Shown: positions 11,562 through 20,446 of the stretch, one piece after another
Layout of the letters: every line of letters starts with the position of its first letter
How positions within the stretch are numbered: position 1 is the first letter of the stretch
Source of the DNA: Streptomyces sp. KL109B
GTDB lineage: Bacteria; Actinomycetota; Actinomycetes; Streptomycetales; Streptomycetaceae
NCBI RefSeq assembly: GCF_030766935.1
Contig: NZ_JASERL010000013.1
Span: 124,001-188,000 of the forward strand
Direction of reading: 5' to 3'
DNA length: 64,000 bases
Program-made: the position numbers and the translations under genes
Notes under the pieces: model-generated
The model's input: the letters and a program-made list of their open reading frames with translations, nothing else
What the model was told of the DNA's origin: nothing
Databases searched by the model: none

Positions 11562-12470
11562 ATGCAGCACGCAGGGGGAGCTCCGCTGCCGCCGTCCCAC
11601 GGGGCGGCGTACGGACAGGTCGGCCCCTTGCCGCAGGCCAGCCACGCGCAGCAGCCGCCGCCTCCAGGCGTCCCCGGGTTCAACGGGGCGCCGCCGCACC
11701 CTCCGGCCGCCCCGCCGTCGCACGTCCAGGCGCCGCAGCCGCCCGTCGCGCCTCCTCCTCCGCCGCCTCCGCCTCCGCCTCCGCAGGCGGCGCACCCGCA
11801 GCCCCAGTCGCAGCCGCCGCGCCGCGAGACCACGGGGCACGTGCAGTTGCCGCCGGGCGGGCCGGTCGCGGTGCCGAGCCCGCCGCCTGCCCAGGCGCCC
11901 GCCGATCCGACGTCGACGACGCTCGCCGTGCTGCTCATCGGCCCCGCGGGCGCGGGCAAGACGAGCGTCGCGAAGCACTGGGCGGAGACCCGTCGCGTAC
12001 CGACGGCGCACATCAGCCTCGACGACGTACGCGAATGGGTCCGCTCCGGCTTCGCCGATCCGCAGTCGGGGTGGAACGACAACAGCGAGGCGCAGTACCG
12101 CCTGGCCCGCCGCACCTGCGGTTTCGCCGCGCGGAACTTCCTGGCGAACGGAATCTCCTGCATCCTCGACGACGCCGTGTTCCCGGACCGGCCGGTGGTG
12201 GGGCTCGGTGGCTGGAAGCGGCACGTGGGGCCCGGGCTGCTCCCGGTGGTGCTGCTGCCCGGCCTGGAGATCGTCCTGGAGCGCAACTCCCGGCGCAGCG
12301 GGAACCGTCGCCTCACCGACGAGGAGGTCGCCCGTATCCACGGGCGCATGGCGGGCTGGTACGGCTCCGGCCTCCCCATCATCGACAACTCCCAGCTGGA
12401 CGTGCCGGGTACGGCGCAGGTCCTCGACGAGGTGCTCGCGCGGGCGATCACGAGTCCGCCGCAGTGGTGA
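11562..12470 (+). CDS. proline-rich P-loop ATP-binding protein (zeta toxin/kinase-like fold)
   Basis: A 302-aa protein from ATG 11562 (MQHAGGAPLPPSHG), chosen because GGAG (11549-11552) sits 9 nt upstream; an in-frame ATG at 11547 would add five residues. The first ~120 residues are Pro/Gln/Ala-rich and include eleven consecutive prolines (codons 11751-11783). A P-loop nucleotidase domain follows: Walker A LLIGPAGAGKTSVAKHWA, then HISLDDVREWV, CILDDAVFPDRP and the Arg-rich lid LERNSRRSGNRRL. The fold resembles zeta toxin/AAA_33 kinases. The substrate is unknown. Its place two genes before efp is notable, since polyproline translation needs EF-P. Confidence 0.75.
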   Translation: MQHAGGAPLPPSHGAAYGQVGPLPQASHAQQPPPPGVPGFNGAPPHPPAAPPSHVQAPQPPVAPPPPPPPPPPPQAAHPQPQSQPPRRETTGHVQLPPGGPVAVPSPPPAQAPADPTSTTLAVLLIGPAGAGKTSVAKHWAETRRVPTAHISLDDVREWVRSGFADPQSGWNDNSEAQYRLARRTCGFAARNFLANGISCILDDAVFPDRPVVGLGGWKRHVGPGLLPVVLLPGLEIVLERNSRRSGNRRLTDEEVARIHGRMAGWYGSGLPIIDNSQLDVPGTAQVLDEVLARAITSPPQW

Positions 12471-12510
12471 GACCGGGGTGGTTGGTTCCGGGAGCGTCCT
12501 CCTACGACTC

Positions 12511-12556
12511 GGGGCTCTGCCCCGGACCCCGCTGCTCCATCGCCGCAGGGGCTTGA
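12511..12556 (+). repeat. 46-bp dispersed repeat, copy A
   Basis: First of three near-identical 46-bp elements in the window (others at 47236 and 51634). It begins GGGGCTCTGCCCC, a 5-bp stem with a 3-nt loop, and ends GGGGCTTGA. It lies between the P-loop gene and the M24 peptidase homologue. Such elements are common after genes in streptomycete genomes and may act as transcript 3' structures. Confidence 0.75.
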
Positions 12557-12620
12557 CCGGCGTCCCCCGGAGGGACGCGCTGAGACGGCCGTGGCGCGTT
12601 CCCGCTCGTACGCTCGCGTC

Positions 12621-13739
12621 ATGTCAGACGAGTACGCCGCCCGACGGGACCGGCTGAGAGAGCGCGCGACGGCGGGCGGCAGCGCGGCCACCCTCGTCTC
12701 GCGGCCCGCCAACGTCCGCTACCTGGCGGGAACGGCACCGCACGGCGCCGTCCTCCTGCTGGGCCGGGACCCCGGCGGAGACGACGACCTCCTGCTCTGC
12801 GCGCGAGCGCCCAGCGGGGAACCCGCCGACGGCCGCATCGACGAGGCGCTGCGGGTGCAGGTACTGGAGGCCCGCGCCGGTGACCCGGCCGTGGCCGCCG
12901 CCGACGTGGCCGCGTCCAGAGGCGCCGACTCGCTCGCGGTCGAGGAACACCACCTCACCGTCGCCCGGCACCGCGCACTCGGCTCCGTGGCGCCCCGACT
13001 GCGCCTGGCCGACCTCAACAGCGGCGTAGAACAACTCCGCCTCGTCAAGAACGAGGAGGAGATCTCCTGTCTGCGGATCGCCGCCGAGATCGCCGACCAG
13101 GCGCTCGGTGAGCTGCTCGAATCGATCCTCGTCGGACGCACCGAGCGGCATCTCGCCCTCGAACTGGAACGTCGACTCGTCGACCACGGCGCCGACGGCG
13201 CCGCCTTCCCCACCTCCGTGGGCACCGGCCCGAACTCCGGCCGCTCCGGCCACCGACCCAGCGACCGCCGCGTCGAGGAGGGCGACTTCCTCTCCGTGTG
13301 CCTGGGCGCCACGTACCGCGGATACCGCTGCGAGATCGGGCGTACGTTCGTGATCGGTACCTCGCCAGCGGACTGGCAGATCGAGCTGTACGACCTCGTC
13401 TTCGCCGCGCAGCGGGCCGGGCGCGAGAGCCTGCGGCCGGGCGTCGAGTGCCGGGAAGTGGACAGGGCCGCCCGGCACGTCCTGGACGCGGCAGGGTATG
13501 GTGACGGGTTGGCGCCGCTCACCGGACACGGTGTGGGACTCGAAATCGACGAGGACCCGCAGTTGGCCCCCGCTGCCATGGGTAAACTGGACGCTTGTGT
13601 GCCGGTCACCGTCGAGCCGGGGGTCCACCTCCCGGGTCGGGGCGGCGTCCGGATCGATGACACGCTCGTCGTCCGCCCCGAGGCGGACGGCGGACCCGAG
13701 CTACTCACCATCACGACCAAGGAGCTGCTCGCGCTCTAG
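12621..13739 (+). CDS. M24-family (aminopeptidase P/creatinase-fold) protein with altered metal ligands
   Basis: A 372-aa protein. ATG 12621 ([20 protein letters not shown]) is preferred over an in-frame GTG at 12591 because it fits the family's N-terminus. It has a creatinase-like N-terminal domain and a pita-bread M24 domain. Against the Pro-aminopeptidase metal ligands (Asp, Asp, His, Glu, Glu), the sequence shows Cys227 (SVCLGA where VDFGA is usual), Glu238 (CEIGRT for SDITRT), His303 (GHGVG, kept), Glu332 (VEPG, kept) and Asp346 (RIDDT for RIEDT). Asp310 also replaces the usual second His. It may be a weak or inactive peptidase. It sits upstream of efp, where actinobacteria usually have an M24 gene. 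Confidence 0.82.
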   Translation: MSDEYAARRDRLRERATAGGSAATLVSRPANVRYLAGTAPHGAVLLLGRDPGGDDDLLLCARAPSGEPADGRIDEALRVQVLEARAGDPAVAAADVAASRGADSLAVEEHHLTVARHRALGSVAPRLRLADLNSGVEQLRLVKNEEEISCLRIAAEIADQALGELLESILVGRTERHLALELERRLVDHGADGAAFPTSVGTGPNSGRSGHRPSDRRVEEGDFLSVCLGATYRGYRCEIGRTFVIGTSPADWQIELYDLVFAAQRAGRESLRPGVECREVDRAARHVLDAAGYGDGLAPLTGHGVGLEIDEDPQLAPAAMGKLDACVPVTVEPGVHLPGRGGVRIDDTLVVRPEADGGPELLTITTKELLAL

Positions 13740-13798
13740 CCGCAAGGCTGCTCGCGTGCCCCTGGGTCGTCCACGTCAGTCCAGGAGATTCCGCAACC

Positions 13799-14365
13799 GT
13801 GGCTTCCACGAACGACCTCAAGAACGGCCTGGTGCTCAAGCTCGACGGGGGCCAGCTCTGGTCCGTCGTCGAGTTCCAGCACGTCAAGCCCGGCAAGGGC
13901 CCTGCCTTCGTGCGCACCAAGCTCAAGAACGTGCTCTCCGGCAAGGTCGTCGACAAGACGTTCAACGCCGGCGTCAAGGTCGACACGGCCACCATTGACA
14001 AGCGCGACATGCAGTTCTCGTACATGGACGGCGAGTACTTCGTCTTCATGGACATGGAGACGTACGACCAGCTGCACGTCGACAAGAAGGCCGTCGGCGA
14101 CGCCGCCAACTTCCTGATCGAGGGCTTCGAGGCCACGGTCGCCCAGTACGAGGGCGAGGTGCTCTTCGTCGAGCTGCCGGCCGCCGTCGAGCTGGTCATC
14201 AAGGAGACCGAGCCGGGCGTCCAGGGCGACCGCTCCACCGGCGGCACCAAGCCCGCCATCCTGGAGACCGGCCACCAGATCCAGGTCCCGCTCTTCGTCA
14301 CGCAGGGCGAGAAGATCAAGGTCGACACCCGCTCCAGCGACTACCTCGGCCGGGTGAACAGCTAA
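13799..14365 (+). CDS. efp: elongation factor P
   Basis: A 188-aa three-domain, tRNA-shaped factor that relieves ribosomes stalled on consecutive prolines. The GTG start gives [20 protein letters not shown], with GGAG about 10 nt upstream. The tip loop reads KPGKGPAF, so the functional Lys lies in the PGKGP context typical of actinobacterial EF-P, some of which act without modification. The C-terminal signature ([20 protein letters not shown]) is intact. nusB follows after 2 bp. No modification genes (epmA/B, ymfI) are visible here. Confidence 0.97.
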   Translation: MASTNDLKNGLVLKLDGGQLWSVVEFQHVKPGKGPAFVRTKLKNVLSGKVVDKTFNAGVKVDTATIDKRDMQFSYMDGEYFVFMDMETYDQLHVDKKAVGDAANFLIEGFEATVAQYEGEVLFVELPAAVELVIKETEPGVQGDRSTGGTKPAILETGHQIQVPLFVTQGEKIKVDTRSSDYLGRVNS

Positions 14366-14367
14366 CC

Positions 14368-14802
14368 GTGGCTGCCCGTAATACGGCCCGCAAGCGCGCC
14401 TTTCAGATCCTCTTCGAGGCCGACCAGCGCGGCGCCGACACCCTGACGGTCCTCGCGGACTGGATCCGGCACTCCCGCAGCGACACGCGGCAGCCGCCCG
14501 TCAGCGAGTACACGATGGAGCTGGTCGAGGGGTACGCCGAGCAGGCGACCCGGATCGACGAGCTCATCTCGCAGTACGCCGTCGGGTGGACCCTGGACCG
14601 GATGCCGGTGGTCGACCGCAACATCGTGCGGCTGGGCGCCTACGAACTGGTCTGGGTCGACGGGACCCCGGACGCCGTGGTGCTCGACGAGGCCGTGCAA
14701 CTGGCCAAGGAGTTCTCCACCGACGAGTCCCCGGCGTTTATCAACGGGCTCCTCGGTCGCTTCAAGGACCTGAAGCCGACCCTGCGCCGCGACGAGGCCT
14801 GA
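14368..14802 (+). CDS. nusB: transcription antitermination factor NusB
   Basis: A 144-aa all-helical RNA-binding protein that, with NusE/S10, forms rRNA antitermination complexes on boxA. The GTG start follows the efp stop by 2 bp. Typical sequence includes ARNTARKRAFQILFEADQRG, the conserved LDRMPVVDRNIVRLGAYEL core and LAKEFSTDESPAFINGLLGR. A strong hairpin downstream (14836-14872) probably ends the efp-nusB transcript. Confidence 0.96.
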   Translation: MAARNTARKRAFQILFEADQRGADTLTVLADWIRHSRSDTRQPPVSEYTMELVEGYAEQATRIDELISQYAVGWTLDRMPVVDRNIVRLGAYELVWVDGTPDAVVLDEAVQLAKEFSTDESPAFINGLLGRFKDLKPTLRRDEA

Positions 14803-14835
14803 GCCCCGACCGCCCGGCGCGGCACCGTTCCGCGG

Positions 14836-14872
14836 GCCCGGAGCAGAACATGAACAATGTTCTGCTCCGGGC
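14836..14872 (+). terminator. Hairpin terminator after nusB
   Basis: A 16-bp perfect stem (GCCCGGAGCAGAACAT pairing with 14857-14872) closes a 5-nt GAACA loop. It lies 34 bp after the nusB stop. No long U-tract follows, as is usual in Streptomyces. Confidence 0.75.
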
Positions 14873-14909
14873 CTGGTGCGTTCCAGGGGATCTTCATTAG
14901 GTTCTGGTC

Positions 14910-16451
14910 ATGTCACCGACAGGACCGAACCCTCGCCCGGTGCGCGCGCTCCCGGCGCGGGTACGCGTCGGCTACGGCCTCGGCTCCTTCGCCACCGGCA
15001 CCTTCGGCACGGTCCCCGGGCTGTTGCTGCTGTACTACCTCACCGATGTGCTCGGCGTCGGGGCCGGCCTTGCCGGGCTGCTCGTCTTCCTGCCCAAGGC
15101 GTGGGACGTGCTGTTCAACCCGTGGGTCGGCGCCCGCTCCGACCGCAGCATCCGCTCACGGTTCGGGCCGCGCCGCTCCTGGATGCTGCTCGGCGCGCTC
15201 ACCCTGCCGGTCTGCTTCGCCGGCATGTTCGCCGCCCCGGCAGGCCTCGACGGCGCACCCGCCGCCGCGTACGTCGCGGCCCTGTTCCTGCTCAGCGCCT
15301 CCGCGTACGCCTGCTTCCAGGTTCCGTACGTCGCGCTGCCCGCCGAACTGACCGGGGATCCGGACGAGCGCGCCCGCGTCATGGCCTGGCGCGTCGCCTT
15401 CCTCGCCGTGGCCATCCTGCTCTCCGGCTCCCTCGCCCCGATCCTCGCGGGCGCCACCGGCGACGACCGGGGGAGCGCGGGCGGGTACCGGGTGATGGGC
15501 CTGGCGGTCGGCGGGCTGCTGGCCGTGGGGATGCTGGCGGCGGTGATCGCCACGGCGGGAGGGCGTGGAGTCATACGTACAACGGATGGCGTTGCGCGCG
15601 GAACGGATGGCGTTATACGTACAACGCGCGGCGTCACACCTGCCCCACCAGGCGTTATACGTACAACGCAAAGCGTCGTACGTATAACGTCCGAGTCGAC
15701 CCTCCTCGCGCAGCTGCGCGCCGCCCGCGGCAACGCGCCCTTCTGGTGGCTGTTCGGCGCGTACGTCGTGCAGGCCGCCGCGACCGGACTGATGCTCGCG
15801 GGCACCCAGTACTTCGCGACGTACATCCTCGACCGCCCGAGCGCCACCACGCTCCTGTTCGCCTGCCTCATCGTGCCTTCGCTGCTCGCGATGCCGCTGT
15901 GGCTTGCCGTCGGGCGCCGAACCGGCAAGCGGAACGCGGCGGTTGGGGCCTCCTGGTGTTTCCTGGTCGGGGCGGTGGGTGCCGCCGCGGGGCGGGAGCT
16001 GCCGCCGGGGTTGGTGTACGGAGCCGTGGCCCTGGCCGGGGTCGGGTACGCGGGCATGCAGATGCTGCCGCTCGCGATGCTGGGCGACGCGATCGTCGCC
16101 GACGGCTACGTCAGCGGGCGGCGCAGGGCCGGGGTCTTCACCGGGCTGTGGACCGCGGGCGAGACGCTCGGACTCGCCCTGGGGCCCGGCCTGTTCGGGC
16201 TCGTGCTCGCGCTCGGCGGGTTCGTCTCGTCCGATGCCGCCGACCGCGTCGCGCAGCCCGGCTCGGCGCTCACCGCGATCGTCGTCGGCTTCGGCGCCCT
16301 GCCCGCCCTGCTGCTGGCGCTGAGCCTGCCGCTGCTGGCCCGCTACCGCCTCACCGAGTCCGAACTGAACCGCCTGCGCGCCGAGTTCGACGACGATGTC
16401 GTGCCGGACGCGTCCGAACAGCCCACCCACCGAGACGAGGAGTCCGCATGA
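14910..16451 (+). CDS. MFS/GPH-type sugar or drug transporter with heptad-repeat loop
   Basis: A 513-aa polytopic membrane protein with about twelve hydrophobic helices, beginning MSPTGPNPRPVRALPARVRV. Motifs such as FLPKAWDVLFNPWVGARSD and the pattern of helices resemble the glycoside-pentoside-hexuronide:cation (MelB-like) branch of the major facilitator superfamily. The substrate cannot be told. The central cytoplasmic loop holds six tandem heptapeptides (codons 15567-15692, consensus GVIRTTx) rich in ATA and ACA codons, which are rare elsewhere in the gene. The stop overlaps the ATG of the PLP enzyme (ATGA), so transporter and enzyme are probably used together. Confidence 0.85.
   Translation: MSPTGPNPRPVRALPARVRVGYGLGSFATGTFGTVPGLLLLYYLTDVLGVGAGLAGLLVFLPKAWDVLFNPWVGARSDRSIRSRFGPRRSWMLLGALTLPVCFAGMFAAPAGLDGAPAAAYVAALFLLSASAYACFQVPYVALPAELTGDPDERARVMAWRVAFLAVAILLSGSLAPILAGATGDDRGSAGGYRVMGLAVGGLLAVGMLAAVIATAGGRGVIRTTDGVARGTDGVIRTTRGVTPAPPGVIRTTQSVVRITSESTLLAQLRAARGNAPFWWLFGAYVVQAAATGLMLAGTQYFATYILDRPSATTLLFACLIVPSLLAMPLWLAVGRRTGKRNAAVGASWCFLVGAVGAAAGRELPPGLVYGAVALAGVGYAGMQMLPLAMLGDAIVADGYVSGRRRAGVFTGLWTAGETLGLALGPGLFGLVLALGGFVSSDAADRVAQPGSALTAIVVGFGALPALLLALSLPLLARYRLTESELNRLRAEFDDDVVPDASEQPTHRDEESA
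15567..15692 (+). repeat. Six in-frame 21-bp tandem repeats in the MFS gene
   Basis: Units start at 15567, 15588, 15609, 15630, 15651 and 15672, encoding GVIRTTD, GVARGTD, GVIRTTR, GVTPAPP, GVIRTTQ and SVVRITS. Units 1, 3 and 5 share near-identical cores (GTTATACGTACAACG); units 2 and 4 have diverged. The core is nearly palindromic around TACGTA. The array lies in the loop between the two six-helix halves. Confidence 0.9.
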
Positions 16452-17896
16452 CGACCGACGACCCGATCCTGGCGCGCCTGGCCGCCCTGCGCGCGGGTGA
16501 CCTGCCGGTACACGGCGGGCGCACCATGGCGTACGTCTACGACTCGGGGCTCGAAGGGCTCGATGAGCTCGCGAACGCCGCGCAGGCGGCCTTCGCCGGT
16601 GTCAACGGCCTCGACATGACGGCGTTCCCGAGCGTCGTGGAGCTGGAGAACGACCTGGTGCGGCGGGCCACCGCGCTGCTCGGCGGCAGCGCGGGCACGT
16701 TCACCAGCGGCGGCACCGAGAGCTGCCTACTCGCCGTGCTGACGGCGCGTCAGTACGCCCGCAAGGAGCGCGGCGTGACCGAGCCCGAACTCGTCCTCCC
16801 CGAGACCGCCCACGCCGCCTTCCACAAGGCCGCCGAACTCTTCGGCCTGCGCGTGGTGAACGTCCCCGTCGACCCGGACACCTTCAAGGTCCGCCCCGCC
16901 GACGTGGCCGCGGCGATCTCCGAGCGCACCGCCCTGGTCGTCGTCTCCGCACCCTCGTACGCGCACGGCGTCGTCGACCCGGTCGCCGAGGTGGCGCAGG
17001 AGGCGGAGCGGCGCGGGGTGCTGTGCCACGTCGACGCGTGCATCGGCGGGTGGTACCTCGGGCACCTGCGCCTCGCCGCGAAAGAGGGCCAAGGCGCGCC
17101 GGACGTCCCGGAGTTCGACCTCACCGTGCCCGGCGTGACCTCCCTCTCCGTCGACCTCCACAAGTACGCGTACACGGCGAAGGGTGCCTCGCTGCTCCTC
17201 TTCCGCGACGCGGGCCTGCGCCGCCACGGCTGGTTCGCGCACGCCGCCTGGCCCGGCTACCCCGTGGTCAACTCCACGCTCCAGGGCACCAAGTCGGCCG
17301 GGCCCCTCGCGGCGGCCTGGGCCGTGACGGAGCGCGTCGGGACCGAGGGTTACGCGGTGCTGTCGACGCGCGTACACCGGACCACCGTCGCGCTCGCGGA
17401 CGGTATCGAACGGATCGGCGGGCTGCGGCTCGCGGCGCGGCCCGAGGCCTCGCTGATCGCCGTGGCATCCGACGACCCGGACGGCGATCTCGACGTATTC
17501 GTGGTGGCGGACGAGCTTGGGGGAAGCGGCTGGTATCTGCAACCGCAGCCGGCCTTCGGCGCCGCACCGGCGACGCTGCATCTGACGGTGACCGCGGCCG
17601 TGGCCGACGAGGAGACCGTGCGGCTGCTGCTGGCCGAGCTGGAGAAGGCGGTGGGACGGGCTCGTGACCTGGGGCCCGTTCGGGTGGATCCGGAGGTCGT
17701 GGAGGCCGCGGCCACCCTCGACCCGGACGCGCTGACCTCGGAGGAGGTCGAGATCGCGCTCGCGCTCGCCGGGGTGGGAGAGGGCGGCCGGCTGCCGGAG
17801 CGGATGGCGCCCGTGCTCGCGGTGCTCCAGGCGCTGCCGCCGAAGCTGAGCGCACGCCTGCTGCCCGAGGTCATCGGGCGGCTGTACCGGATCTGA
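16448..17896 (+). CDS. PLP-dependent group II decarboxylase/aldolase-type enzyme
   Basis: A 482-aa fold-type I PLP enzyme from ATG 16448 (MTTDDPILARLAALRAGDLP). Seen are GTFTSGGTESCLLAVLTARQ (cofactor phosphate loop), SAPSYAHGVVDPV, LCHVDACIGGWYLG (Asp contacting the PLP ring) and SVDLHKYAYTAKGASLLLF, whose HK supplies the Schiff-base lysine. The pattern is closest to the pyridoxal-dependent decarboxylase and sphingosine-1-phosphate lyase-like group. The exact substrate (an amino acid or a phospho-amino alcohol) cannot be assigned. It overlaps the upstream transporter by 4 bp and ends before a strong bidirectional hairpin shared with bldD. Confidence 0.85.
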   Translation: MTTDDPILARLAALRAGDLPVHGGRTMAYVYDSGLEGLDELANAAQAAFAGVNGLDMTAFPSVVELENDLVRRATALLGGSAGTFTSGGTESCLLAVLTARQYARKERGVTEPELVLPETAHAAFHKAAELFGLRVVNVPVDPDTFKVRPADVAAAISERTALVVVSAPSYAHGVVDPVAEVAQEAERRGVLCHVDACIGGWYLGHLRLAAKEGQGAPDVPEFDLTVPGVTSLSVDLHKYAYTAKGASLLLFRDAGLRRHGWFAHAAWPGYPVVNSTLQGTKSAGPLAAAWAVTERVGTEGYAVLSTRVHRTTVALADGIERIGGLRLAARPEASLIAVASDDPDGDLDVFVVADELGGSGWYLQPQPAFGAAPATLHLTVTAAVADEETVRLLLAELEKAVGRARDLGPVRVDPEVVEAAATLDPDALTSEEVEIALALAGVGEGGRLPERMAPVLAVLQALPPKLSARLLPEVIGRLYRI

Positions 17897-17975
17897 GCGC
17901 CGGGCCTGATCCGGGTGCTGGTACCGATCGCCCGATCCCGGCGCCGGGCCCGATCCGAGCACCGGGCCCGGAACG

Positions 17976-18013
17976 CCTTGAGGGGCGGAGCCGTGCGGCT
18001 CCGCCCCTCAAGG
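17976..18013. terminator. Bidirectional hairpin between the PLP enzyme gene and bldD
   Basis: A perfect 18-bp inverted repeat (CCTTGAGGGGCGGAGCCG and its complement) with only TG between the arms. It sits between convergent genes, 80 bp after the PLP enzyme stop and 31 bp after the bldD stop, so it can end both transcripts. Confidence 0.85.
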
Positions 18014-18043
18014 GCTGTGACGTTTCTGCGGTACGCGTCCGTA

Positions 18044-18544
18044 TCAGACGTCGTCGTGCGCCACGGCACGCCGCGCGTCCGCGTCCAGCACGCCCCAGCT
18101 GATCAGCTGCTCGGTCAGGACCGAGGGCGACTGGTCGTAGATGACGGCGAGGGTGCGCAGGTCGTCCTGGCGGATCGACAGCACCTTGCCGTTGTAGTCA
18201 CCGCGCTGCGACTGGATCGTGGCGGCGTAGCGCTGCAGCGGGCCCGCCTTCTCCGGCGGCACGTGGGCAAGGCGCTCCAGGTCGAGGCGCAGCTTCGGCG
18301 GCGGCTCGGCGGCGCCACCCGGGGTGGTGCCCGGCAGCAGTTCCTGCACCGGCACGCCGTAGAAGTCCGCCAGTTCGGCGAGGCGCTGTACGGTCACGGC
18401 ACGGTCGCCGCGCTCGTACGAACCCACCACGACCGCCTTCCAGCGTCCCTGGGACTTCTCCTCGACACCGTGGAGGGAAAGGCCCTGCTGGGTACGGATC
18501 GCGCGGAGCTTGGCCCCGAGCTGTTTGGCGTATTCGCTGGACAT
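18044..18544 (-). CDS. bldD: developmental master repressor BldD
   Basis: A 166-aa regulator on the reverse strand from ATG 18544 (MSSEYAKQLGAKLRAIRTQQ), with GGGGAGC just upstream; an in-frame start 24 nt earlier is less well supported. An N-terminal XRE-type HTH (about residues 8-70) is followed by a linker and a C-terminal domain with the c-di-GMP signature R114-G-D116, eight residues, then R125-Q-D-D128, the RXD-X8-RXXD motif known from BldD. With c-di-GMP bound, BldD dimerises and represses sporulation genes during vegetative growth. A matching BldD box lies upstream, so it is probably autoregulated. It is divergent from pyrR. Confidence 0.98.
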   Translation of the reverse strand: MSSEYAKQLGAKLRAIRTQQGLSLHGVEEKSQGRWKAVVVGSYERGDRAVTVQRLAELADFYGVPVQELLPGTTPGGAAEPPPKLRLDLERLAHVPPEKAGPLQRYAATIQSQRGDYNGKVLSIRQDDLRTLAVIYDQSPSVLTEQLISWGVLDADARRAVAHDDV

Positions 18545-18591
18545 ATAGCTCCCCGGACACTGCATCACTAAGCGGCTGCGCCGCGTGGCTG

Positions 18592-18621
18592 GTAACTCAC
18601 TGTGAGGTTACGCAGCGTTAC
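18592..18621 (-). promoter_or_regulatory. BldD box(es) in the bldD promoter region
   Basis: GTTACGCAGCGTTAC (18607-18621) fits the published BldD-box consensus nTnACnC(A/T)GnGTnAn at every fixed position. It overlaps a second inverted repeat, GTAACTCACTGTGAGGTTAC (18592-18611). They lie 48-77 bp upstream of the bldD ATG, where autorepression is known in S. coelicolor. The same 244-bp gap serves the divergent pyr operon. Confidence 0.85.
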
Positions 18622-18741
18622 TCTTCCGCGTCAAGCCGAATGGTCCGTACCGACCTTCTCGTGAATCCGGGGTTCTCGCACCTCCAGGCGGGTGATCAGC
18701 GACGTTGTCGGGGCTGGTAGTGTTGACGGCGCAAATCCGAC

Positions 18742-19361
<620 letters not shown>

Positions 19362-19463
19362 CACCCCCTTCTGCCGTGCGCACGCGCGCGTACGGCTCGA
19401 AAGGTGTGCCCTCGCGCGCCCGTATGTCCCGAATCTCCTGAACTGCCTTACGGAGCACCCCAG

Positions 19464-20444
19464 ATGATGCGACACCTCATCTCGGCCGCCGACCTCTCCC
19501 GCGACGATGCCGTGCTCATCCTCGACACCGCCGAGGAGATGGCCCGCGTCGCCGACCGGCCCATCAAGAAGCTGCCCGCGCTGCGCGGGCGGACCATCTG
19601 CAATCTGTTCTTCGAGGACTCGACCCGGACGAGGATCTCGTTCGAGGCCGCCGAGAAGAGGCTCTCCGCCGACGTCATCAACTTCGCCGCCAAGGGGTCG
19701 AGCGTCTCGAAGGGGGAGTCCCTGAAGGACACCGCCCAGACGCTCGAAGCCATGGGTGTCGACGCCGTCGTCATCCGGCACGGCGCGTCCGGCGCCCCGT
19801 ACCGGCTCGCCACCTCCGGCTGGATCGACGCCCCGGTGATCAACGCCGGAGACGGCACCCACCAGCACCCCACGCAGGCGCTGCTCGACGCCTTCACGAT
19901 GCGCCGCCGCCTCGTCGGCCCGGACGCCGGGATCGGCCAGGGCCTCGACGGCAAGCGCGTCACGATCGTCGGCGACGTGCTGCACAGCCGCGTCGCCCGC
20001 TCGAACGTCGACCTGCTGCACACGCTCGGCGCCGAGGTCACCGTCGTCGCGCCGCCCACCCTGGTGCCGGTCGGCGTCGAGACCTGGCCCTGTGAGGTGT
20101 CGTACGACCTGGATTCGACGCTCACGAAGTCCGACGCCGTGATGATGCTGCGCGTGCAGCGTGAGCGCATGAACGCGGCGTTCTTCCCGACCGAGCGCGA
20201 GTACAGCCGCCGCTACGGGCTCGACGGCGACCGCATGGCGCGGATGCCGGAGCACTCCATCGTGATGCACCCCGGCCCGATGGTCCGTGGCATGGAGATC
20301 ACCGCCGAGGTCGCCGACTCCGACCGCTGCACGGTCATCGAGCAGGTCGCCAACGGCGTGCACACGCGCATGGCCGTCCTGTACCTGCTTCTTGGCGGCA
20401 ACGAGCCCGCCGTCAGCCACTCTCGTACCGAGGAGACGAAGTAA
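19464..20444 (+). CDS. pyrB: aspartate carbamoyltransferase catalytic subunit
   Basis: A 326-aa enzyme catalysing the committed step of pyrimidine synthesis (carbamoyl phosphate + aspartate). ATG 19464 ([12 protein letters not shown]) follows GGAG; longer upstream frame sequence is untranslated leader. The carbamoyl-phosphate motif [13 protein letters not shown] and the [16 protein letters not shown] active-site stretch are intact. No regulatory subunit gene (pyrI) is present, as usual in actinobacteria, where pyrB sits directly before pyrC. Stop and pyrC start are 2 bp apart. Confidence 0.97.
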   Translation: MMRHLISAADLSRDDAVLILDTAEEMARVADRPIKKLPALRGRTICNLFFEDSTRTRISFEAAEKRLSADVINFAAKGSSVSKGESLKDTAQTLEAMGVDAVVIRHGASGAPYRLATSGWIDAPVINAGDGTHQHPTQALLDAFTMRRRLVGPDAGIGQGLDGKRVTIVGDVLHSRVARSNVDLLHTLGAEVTVVAPPTLVPVGVETWPCEVSYDLDSTLTKSDAVMMLRVQRERMNAAFFPTEREYSRRYGLDGDRMARMPEHSIVMHPGPMVRGMEITAEVADSDRCTVIEQVANGVHTRMAVLYLLLGGNEPAVSHSRTEETK

Positions 20445-20446
20445 TC

